Origin: Bacillota bacterium
GTDB lineage: Bacteria > Bacillota > Negativicutes > Sporomusales > Sporomusaceae
Reading direction: 5' to 3'
DNA length: 64,000 nucleotides
Assembly (NCBI GenBank): GCA_023443285.1
Contig: JAEZVB010000137.1
Location: 1-64,000 of the forward strand
Shown here: one piece after another, positions 58,142 to 64,000 of the stretch
Numbering within the stretch: position 1 is the stretch's first letter
Layout: every line of letters begins with the position of its first letter
Notes under the pieces: generated by a model
Databases searched by the model: none
What the model saw: the letters and a program-made list of their open reading frames with translations, nothing else
Told to the model about the DNA's origin: nothing
Program-made: the position numbers and the translations under genes

Positions 58142-58377
58142 TAGTATTCTACGGATTCTACTGTGGTTAAGTCTGTAGCCAACTCTATGGCGTTATAGGC
58201 GATGCGAAGGGACTTACGGAGTGCTTTAGTTTCTGCGTAGGCGGTTTCAGTTAAATCACCATCGACATACTTAAGACATTTATAGTCTGTTTCTGAGAGT
58301 TTAACTTTGATTTCCGCAAGTTTAGTAGCTTTTGTTAACGCAAGTTGCTTAGTTGTATCAATAGTGATTATACTCAT
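58141..58377 (-). CDS. Small phage tail-associated protein (78 residues)
   Basis: The protein is mostly helical (LALTKATKLAEIKVKLSETD...ALRKSLRIAYNAIELA) and resembles small helical proteins encoded after tail fibres in many phages. Its start overlaps the stop of the upstream gene by one base. Precise role unknown. Confidence 0.65.
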   Translation of the reverse strand: MSIITIDTTKQLALTKATKLAEIKVKLSETDYKCLKYVDGDLTETAYAETKALRKSLRIAYNAIELATDLTTVESVEY

Positions 58378-58589
58378 TAGTTACCTCCGTATCCTGCGGG
58401 ATTACTAAAGTCTGCTGTCCAGGAATCTCTATATGTGCGATCTGTTGATATTTCAGCAGTATCTACAATTAAAAAAGGAGTACCCATAGGTACATCCTTA
58501 GCTGCAATTTGTTCGATTGTTAAACCGCAAGAAACATTAGACTCTAATATAGTAACCCCTGTTCCATTTGGGTAAATTATTTTTGTCAT
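58377..58589 (-). CDS. Small phage tail-associated protein (70 residues)
   Basis: The ATG at 58589, preceded by AGGAGG, gives MTKIIYPNGTGVTILESNVS and VPMGTPFLIVDTAEISTDRT, ending in SWTADFSNPAGYGGN. The last part resembles short proteins that accompany tail fibres. No catalytic motif. Confidence 0.62.
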   Translation of the reverse strand: MTKIIYPNGTGVTILESNVSCGLTIEQIAAKDVPMGTPFLIVDTAEISTDRTYRDSWTADFSNPAGYGGN

Positions 58590-58599
58590 TTCCAACCTC

Positions 58600-59253
58600 C
58601 TATATAATAATACCAACACATACAGTCGTATAATCTACATTTACTGTATTACCACCAGAAATACCAGTGGTATTTATACGTAAAGAATTTACAGTCTTTG
58701 CAGTAGGTGATCTATATATAGAAATACATGAATAACCTGCACCGCCAGCTTGGTCTATTTGTCCTCCAAACAATACACTATAATTTGCACTTGGAAGAGC
58801 TTGTGTAAAATTAATAGTGTAATCACCAACGCCATTATCGGCTATACTACTAATGTTTAACCCTTCCCTTATAGTAACAGTTCCAGTACCATTAAAATCG
58901 ACCCACGCCCTACAAGCTGATATTGGTGCTAAACCAGAGGCATTAAGTCCATTACGAAGTTGTAATGGTGTAATAACTTTTGTGTTATCTGTACCAGCTT
59001 GTGCTTCTGCTTGTGTTGCAACATCAACAGTGATATCTGCAGGATTCACTGGAGTATACCCAAGTTTATCCACTATAGCGGTATCGCTAAGTCTGTCTGC
59101 GGTAATTGCTTTAGGTTGTATCCCATTGGTTCCTATAGGTTTACCACCATAAGCTTCCTCATGAGAGTGACCTACAGTTGGATCAAAGCGACCATTGATC
59201 TCATCGCATCCCTCTTGTTTACCTGTAGTTGTCGTAAGTAATTTAAATGCCAA
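58600..59253 (-). CDS. Phage tail fibre-like protein
   Basis: The 217-residue protein has an N-terminal HSHEEAYGGKPIGTNGIQP segment, the DKLGYTPVNP motif common in fibre shafts, TKVITPLQLRNGL and a beta-rich C-terminal domain. These are usual features of short tail fibres or receptor-binding proteins. It follows the J-like tip protein by two bases. Confidence 0.78.
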   Translation of the reverse strand: MAFKLLTTTTGKQEGCDEINGRFDPTVGHSHEEAYGGKPIGTNGIQPKAITADRLSDTAIVDKLGYTPVNPADITVDVATQAEAQAGTDNTKVITPLQLRNGLNASGLAPISACRAWVDFNGTGTVTIREGLNISSIADNGVGDYTINFTQALPSANYSVLFGGQIDQAGGAGYSCISIYRSPTAKTVNSLRINTTGISGGNTVNVDYTTVCVGIII

Positions 59254-59255
59254 AC

Positions 59256-62200
59256 TTAATACCCCCTTATGTTTGCCTGGACGAGAACTCCAGAAACTAA
59301 AGAACCCTGAGAATCCAATATCTCAAGGTCAAATCCATCGCTCGTAATATTAGATTTTCTATAGATAGCAGTATCGCCGTTCCCGTACTCAACTATAGGT
59401 GCAACATTAGGTATCGCGTAGAATTTCCTATTGTATCGAACATAAGTCTTAACTGCGGGAATCGTAATGTTCAACAGTACATCCTCGACATCTGGGACAT
59501 CTATGGTAATCGTAACGGACTTCAGATGTAGTAAATCTTGAGTAGACTTCGGATACAATAGAATCTTCACGTATCTACCAAAGAATTGTCTGGTGAGATA
59601 TGAGAACTCTTCAGACCAACTTGTGCCATCTATAGAAGTCTGATACTTGATGCCCACAGATGTACTTGGTGTACTATTGTAAACCGGAGATATACTTAGG
59701 AATGTCTCAGCGAGATACTTGATGCTAACTGGAGTACTACCTCCTGAGAATATATCTGAGAAGAACTCAGTTGAACCTATAGTTTCTTGAGTTTTTACCT
59801 TGACGTTACCCCACGGATCAATGTAGTAATTCTCTTGTTCAATTATGTTTGCACCTAAGTCAACCACAGGTAACTCTACTTTAGCGTTAGTAACGTAAGT
59901 ATTCCCTCCGATGAACATATCGGCGAAGAGATCGTAAGTATCCGTGGTCTGTAGCTCAAGGTATCCGTAGGGACTCAAGTACATTCCGGTGGATGTAGCA
60001 TCCGTGATATCTATAGTTTGCGACAGTATCACGTTTTTCGCTGCGATACCAAAGATATTTATGGAGCGTACTGTAGCTGTAACCGAGTAATTCCCAAAGT
60101 TATCTACAGCTTTAATCCAGAAGTTGTACGTTCCGTTACCTGGAGCCAACCATAGGTAAGGTACTGTAGTTGTCTGTGTGATTAACTCTGAGTTATCCCA
60201 AGTTGCACCCATACGAATCTCATAGTTCCTAATGTCTGGTTCTATGGATATATCCCAAGCGAAACTAATGTATTCTCCTGCTTGAGATACGGAGAAACCA
60301 GTGACATTACCTGGAGGATTATCTTTGCCTACTATGGTTATCTCTTGCACTACTGCGGTTGACAATCGACCAACTGAGTTCTGCACTTGTATCTTCACAT
60401 AGTATTTCTGAGGTTGAACATTAGATATCGTAAAGTTACTCGTTAGGGTGTTCGCTAAAGTTGTCCATGTAGAGTTGTCAGTTGATAAACTCACGACATA
60501 ACTACGGAAGAACTGGTACTCTACGTCATCCCAATCGCAGACTATAGTTGATACGTGAGTTCCATCTGTAGCTTGCCAACCGTATTCCGAGAGGGAGAAT
60601 GTAGTGGGACTTGGGACAACTCCAGAGAACGGATCGGGTATCTGAATGTAATTCTTGACCTGTATCTTAGCACCCAAGGAATCATTATAGATTGACTCGT
60701 TATACTGCTCTGCTTTGATACTGTAGATTCCCTTTTGTTCCGATATCTCAAGTATCCTAAAGGGCATATCCTGGAACAACCACTGTTCTACTCCATTAGG
60801 ATATATCTTCTTGGATATCGTTATGGTATCTCCAGGCTCCAAGTGCATTGCCATACAAGCCGTTTGAAACTCCACCACTATCGAGTTTAACGCAATCTTG
60901 TCGCGGTACAGTCGTGCCATACGGAGAGCTTGAGATTGACTTGTGCAACCTATAAGGTCTACATCTTTACTTATGATCTTCTTGCGATACTTCTGGTCAA
61001 CTGCATTGTCTACTCTGACTTTAACTCCTGTCCACTCATTGGATGGATCATAGAATTTCACAAGGTAGCGATTAGGTGAACTCTCTATAGGATACTCTGT
61101 GTGATTCAGTGAGTTTTCTACGATAGTATCATCGGTAAATGCATAGGATACTGGAGTTGCCTTTTCGCAGCGTAGGGACACTCTACCGTTGGCGTACACT
61201 AGGAATCCACCGAATACCGCGAACATATCCTGAAGTATCTCTACATGTGACTTTGTTTCCGCAATGATAATGTTCAGTGAATATCTTGGAGTAACTTCCA
61301 AAGTGTACTCTACGGGATTACTACCGATAGTACCTACGGCATTCTGCAAAGCTGCAATTTCATCATTGATGTTCTGTTGTTCTTCTGTGGATATATTTGG
61401 GGACTGTAGATACCTTTGGAGTTCCAAGATTTTCGCGTTAATAGCATCTGCAGTAGCTAATGTAGTTGGCACTCTAGTGGTAACTAAAGCATCACAGTAA
61501 TCCGCAGTTTCCTTGAAGGAATCCTCATCAAGCATATCTGCGGTTATAAAGTGTCCTGCGCCATAGCGTTTCGACAGGAGGTAATCACGGACGCACATTG
61601 CAGGATTACTTGAGTAAGCTTTAGTTAAACTGCGGGTATCGTACACTTTCATACCTTTAATAATCGCTGTACACGTTGGATTACTTGAGGTTAACTGACT
61701 ACCAGCGGTTAAACTAAAGCGCGACCATGCGACATTCTTGTATCCACCAACGGTACTGTAGTTTAACGGAGGAGATTGCGAGACTGAACCGTTGGAGAAC
61801 GTAAAGGAACACCCAGGGAGTCCTTGCTGAATAACTATAGTTTCCGTAGTTGTCTTTGTGAACATATGTAGCCCGTTTGGAGATAAACTTATATAATCGC
61901 CTGAAAAACTAAAGATTTCCGTAGATGCTATCGGAGTCGCTTGCCAGTATATTGAGTTTGAGTTAATTATTCCACAGATAGCATCTACGGTATAATAAGG
62001 AACAGTTATACTACCTTCGTTAGAATATAGTATAAAATTAACATCATTAAATTTTGTTATAATTCCAGTACCGCTACCAATGTATTTCAATGTAAATAAA
62101 TCTGTAGTTGTCGTGACAGTTTCTGTTATAGTTTCCACAAGCATATCATCAGCGCGAACATCATATATTCCTTCGATCTCACCTTCACACCATACGATAT

Positions 62201-62444
62201 CCTTGGTTAAACTCTTTCTATCCGAAGATGTCTGATGATATGTCTGCTGTCCACCCCACTTGCGAGTACCGTAGATTATCGGAATTCTACTGTCGGAGTC
62301 CACACGGTTCATGTACTGGTCAAAGTCATAGGTTGCACCTGAGTTATTATCGGTATCTTGAGGATGTGTAGAAGTCCACAATGCACCCGCGAGACTACCT
62401 CCGTACAACCCCCCAAGCAACCATGAAGTTGTACCAAATTGCAC
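59256..62444 (-). CDS. Phage tail tip / host specificity protein (gpJ-like)
   Basis: The protein (1062 residues from the GTG at 62444) has RVDSDSRIPIIYGTRKWGGQQTYH near the start, a phage-tail domain (RLYRDKIALNSIVVEFQT, ACMAMHLEPGDTITISKKIY) and fibronectin type III-like repeats (about 620-800), as in lambda gpJ. The frame continues upstream another 25 codons (GKDSGKAILGVIGFAFGAGWLGG), which look like a genuine glycine-rich N-terminus. The only candidate start there, placed correctly after GGGAGG, is ATA at 62519, so an ATG-to-ATA change is suspected. An endonuclease gene lies immediately upstream. Confidence 0.85.
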   Translation of the reverse strand: MQFGTTSWLLGGLYGGSLAGALWTSTHPQDTDNNSGATYDFDQYMNRVDSDSRIPIIYGTRKWGGQQTYHQTSSDRKSLTKDIVWCEGEIEGIYDVRADDMLVETITETVTTTTDLFTLKYIGSGTGIITKFNDVNFILYSNEGSITVPYYTVDAICGIINSNSIYWQATPIASTEIFSFSGDYISLSPNGLHMFTKTTTETIVIQQGLPGCSFTFSNGSVSQSPPLNYSTVGGYKNVAWSRFSLTAGSQLTSSNPTCTAIIKGMKVYDTRSLTKAYSSNPAMCVRDYLLSKRYGAGHFITADMLDEDSFKETADYCDALVTTRVPTTLATADAINAKILELQRYLQSPNISTEEQQNINDEIAALQNAVGTIGSNPVEYTLEVTPRYSLNIIIAETKSHVEILQDMFAVFGGFLVYANGRVSLRCEKATPVSYAFTDDTIVENSLNHTEYPIESSPNRYLVKFYDPSNEWTGVKVRVDNAVDQKYRKKIISKDVDLIGCTSQSQALRMARLYRDKIALNSIVVEFQTACMAMHLEPGDTITISKKIYPNGVEQWLFQDMPFRILEISEQKGIYSIKAEQYNESIYNDSLGAKIQVKNYIQIPDPFSGVVPSPTTFSLSEYGWQATDGTHVSTIVCDWDDVEYQFFRSYVVSLSTDNSTWTTLANTLTSNFTISNVQPQKYYVKIQVQNSVGRLSTAVVQEITIVGKDNPPGNVTGFSVSQAGEYISFAWDISIEPDIRNYEIRMGATWDNSELITQTTTVPYLWLAPGNGTYNFWIKAVDNFGNYSVTATVRSINIFGIAAKNVILSQTIDITDATSTGMYLSPYGYLELQTTDTYDLFADMFIGGNTYVTNAKVELPVVDLGANIIEQENYYIDPWGNVKVKTQETIGSTEFFSDIFSGGSTPVSIKYLAETFLSISPVYNSTPSTSVGIKYQTSIDGTSWSEEFSYLTRQFFGRYVKILLYPKSTQDLLHLKSVTITIDVPDVEDVLLNITIPAVKTYVRYNRKFYAIPNVAPIVEYGNGDTAIYRKSNITSDGFDLEILDSQGSLVSGVLVQANIRGY

Positions 62445-62536
62445 CCCGCCACCAAGCCACCCAGCCCCAAATGCAAATCCTATAACACCTAAAATTGCCT
62501 TACCACTGTCTTTACCTATTTTTAATCACCTCCCGT

Positions 62537-63217
62537 CTAACTACATTGCCTATACCTTCTATCAGGGAACACAATATTTTTCGTAAGATGTTTCCATGTA
62601 TGTTTTAGCCTTATGTGTTTTATAATGTGCAGTGATGCTTTAGTTTGTTCTATAATTTCGTCATAGGTATTACTGCTTAATAACATTGTGATTATTTTAA
62701 GTGCTGTTTCTTCAGTTATTAACGCTTTTGGATTATCTTCACCTTGTAAGTTTGTTTTACCCCACATAGGATGCTTATCTCCACCAAATCTCCCCTTAAG
62801 AGATGCGCTAATTTTATCTTTTGTTTCTTGTGGTAACTTTGTTCCATATAGCGGGTTATTTACACCAGCATACTTACCAGTTAAAGTCTTACTCATCTTT
62901 GCGATACTTTCTGGAGTTAACCTACCGTCTACGCCGCCACTCTTGTTGTTATATCCAGTGTTAAAATTCAAGGTGTCAAAATGTTCTATATAATACTTTT
63001 CTTTTTCATCCAAAGCATCTTTATTGCATATCTCTAGTACACTAAAGCAAAATTTTTGTTCTCCATATTTATCCCAAGCTCTCTGTAGATGTTGATTATA
63101 ATGATATTTGCTATTTAGTGCATACTTATGTTTCTTCCATCGTCTTTCTATGTTCACAGACTGCCCAATGTACCTCTTGTGATTAACTGTGTTCTCGATA
63201 CAATAAATACCTACCAT
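62537..63217 (-). CDS. GIY-YIG homing endonuclease with NUMOD3 motifs
   Basis: The 226-residue protein starts MVGIYCIENTVNHKRYIGQS (GIY...YIG nuclease core, with catalytic Arg in NIERRWKKH) and has GKYAGVNNPLYGTKLPQE and GDKHPMWGKTNLQGEDNPKA, which are NUMOD3 DNA-binding repeats, then a helical C-terminal part. It is free-standing between two tail genes. The ATG at 63217 follows AGAGGTGATTCA; that ribosome binding site is part of a hairpin (63226-63245). Its stop is 18 bases before the altered start of the tail tip gene. Confidence 0.9.
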   Translation of the reverse strand: MVGIYCIENTVNHKRYIGQSVNIERRWKKHKYALNSKYHYNQHLQRAWDKYGEQKFCFSVLEICNKDALDEKEKYYIEHFDTLNFNTGYNNKSGGVDGRLTPESIAKMSKTLTGKYAGVNNPLYGTKLPQETKDKISASLKGRFGGDKHPMWGKTNLQGEDNPKALITEETALKIITMLLSSNTYDEIIEQTKASLHIIKHIRLKHTWKHLTKNIVFPDRRYRQCS

Positions 63218-63225
63218 TGAATCAC

Positions 63226-63262
63226 CTCTATTAAACAAAATAGAGAGCTAATGATAGCTCTC
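63226..63262 (-). promoter_or_regulatory. Alternating hairpins at the endonuclease ribosome binding site
   Basis: Minus strand: hairpin A pairs 63262-63255 (GAGAGCTA) with 63250-63243 (TAGCTCTC) and is followed by TATTTTGTTT. Hairpin B pairs CTCTATT (63245-63239) with AATAGAG (63232-63226) and covers the AGAGGTG ribosome binding site (63229-63223). They share 63243-63245, so only one can form fully. Confidence 0.7.
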
Positions 63263-63270
63263 GTTGTATC

Positions 63271-64000
63271 TTAGTTACTCCTTATGGTTAACTCGCGAGG
63301 CAGTGATGGATATCCGGCGTAATTCTGCTGTTGCCCATGTATTCCACAAGCGTAGAAACTACCGTCACACCCGCGCGATATCTCGAAGGATGTCGGTACA
63401 AATGAAAAAGGATAACGTAGGTTAACTACATTACCCTCTGAGGATTCCACCATGCGAGACTCGTAGGAGCTTGTGATAATACCGTTGATCCAATAGTTAC
63501 TGTCGTAGGACTGTGGGAGAACTATGGTTGAAGCTGTAGTACCAACTTGAGTCGTTCCTGAAGTTGTAGCTTTAGAACCAAAACAGGATTCCCCATCGGC
63601 AAACTCTGAGTTACAACTAAGTTGAAACGTACGGGAATGACTCAAGTTGGGTACTTGAGCTTTAACAGTGACCTCAAAAGTTGCTTCCTTTTGTTTAAGT
63701 ATGGGAGCATCCAGGTAGCCGTAGATAACTGGATTAACCAAAGTTGTATCCGTGAGACACTCAGGGTAAGGCACTTGGAATATACTACAGTCGCATCCAC
63801 GGAAATCTGTGCCACTATAGAGTGCTGCAGTGAATTCATCAGATACGTTTGATATCCTAAGTGTAGTATCGTCAACCTTAGAATCACTACTGGACTTCAC
63901 TGCGTCACGCTCAATAGGAACTGCAAGATACTGTTGTCCAGCAAAGGTTATATCTTGGTCTGCCGCACAGAGGTACAAGTTGCCTGTCTTAAGGTAGAGA
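63271..64000 (-). CDS. Phage tail protein (DUF2163 family), 5' end beyond the window
   Basis: The frame stays open to the window edge (LYLKTGNLYLCAADQDITFAG before the first internal start), so the true start lies outside. FTAALYSGTDFRGCDCSIFQ, LSCNSEFADGESCFGSKAT and RGCDGSFYACGIHGQQQNYAGYPS match the DUF2163 tail-assembly family of tailed phages, with the usual cysteine-rich C-terminal half. It precedes the tail tip gene as in other siphophages, with the endonuclease inserted between. Confidence 0.85.
   Translation of the reverse strand, partial: LYLKTGNLYLCAADQDITFAGQQYLAVPIERDAVKSSSDSKVDDTTLRISNVSDEFTAALYSGTDFRGCDCSIFQVPYPECLTDTTLVNPVIYGYLDAPILKQKEATFEVTVKAQVPNLSHSRTFQLSCNSEFADGESCFGSKATTSGTTQVGTTASTIVLPQSYDSNYWINGIITSSYESRMVESSEGNVVNLRYPFSFVPTSFEISRGCDGSFYACGIHGQQQNYAGYPSLPRELTIRSN

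Noticed and set aside
1..64000. CRISPR arrays, tRNA or rRNA genes, insertion sequences, phage integrase
   Set aside because: No regularly spaced repeats, no cloverleaf-type intergenic sequence and no transposase or integrase motif were recognised; short tRNAs cannot be fully excluded by eye.

Overview
The window looks like a chromosome segment of a spore-forming, outer-membrane-bearing Firmicute of the Negativicutes (Sporomusa/Pelosinus-like). The inference rests on strong AGGAGG ribosome binding sites and clostridial-type anaerobic enzymes (CooS, Hcp, LarE, MrpORP-type ATPase, acyl-CoA dehydratase activase relatives), found together with diderm machinery: a TolC-type outer-membrane factor, a CusBA RND pump, a TPR/beta-barrel export porin and the heptose phosphatase GmhB. 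About 50 kb is ordinary chromosome; from about 49.9-50.2 kb to the right edge it is a prophage or phage-like element.

Layout. 1-7 kb: CO dehydrogenase cooS with an odd leader of three hairpins, a heme-c sensor kinase with its response regulator, two decayed genes and a ferritin-like protein. 7.2-19.7 kb: a six-gene leftward exopolysaccharide operon (TPR-barrel porin, UDP-sugar dehydrogenase, triple-NodB protein, PilZ-glycosyltransferase, deacetylase-like protein, GH18 lipoprotein), preceded by a class-I cyclic-di-GMP riboswitch fused to a terminator. The second messenger therefore seems to act twice, on transcription (riboswitch) and on the synthase (PilZ). 19.7-22.1 kb: an MBL-fold hydrolase, larE and a dead larC. 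22.4-29.5 kb: a copper/silver module (lipoprotein, CusA, CusB, TolC-like) divergent from a Csp-type copper-storage protein.

29.6-37.7 kb: pseudogenes (DUF362, a frameshifted small gene), an NAD(P)-binding protein, a CBO0543-like membrane protein, gmhB, Mrp-NifX fusion plus DUF134 regulator, two acyl-CoA-dehydratase-activase-like proteins and a TfoX-C-like protein. 37.7-43.4 kb: a GcvT-SHMT fusion protein and a two-subunit [NiFe] hydrogenase whose small subunit has lost two proximal-cluster cysteines. 43.6-46.8 kb: tryptophanase, with a sigma-54 promoter and two tandem enhancer-like sites next to a TyrR-like sigma-54 activator. 47-49.8 kb: hcp with a Crp/Fnr-type site, a 46-residue cysteine-rich protein and an LprI-like lipoprotein.

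50.2-64 kb: phage region. A Cro/CI-type repressor reads rightward; nearly everything else reads leftward: tail genes (DUF2163 protein, J-like tip protein, fibre), lysis genes (holin, coiled-coil protein, GH73 lysin, permuted NlpC/P60-like protein, spanin-like protein), then an early-type operon of very small proteins, an HNH-type endonuclease and a phage DnaE polymerase. Two free-standing homing-type endonucleases are present. Promoters at 50.2, 50.4 and 55.9 kb share sequence blocks that look like common operators. No integrase, tRNA, rRNA, CRISPR array or insertion sequence was recognised.
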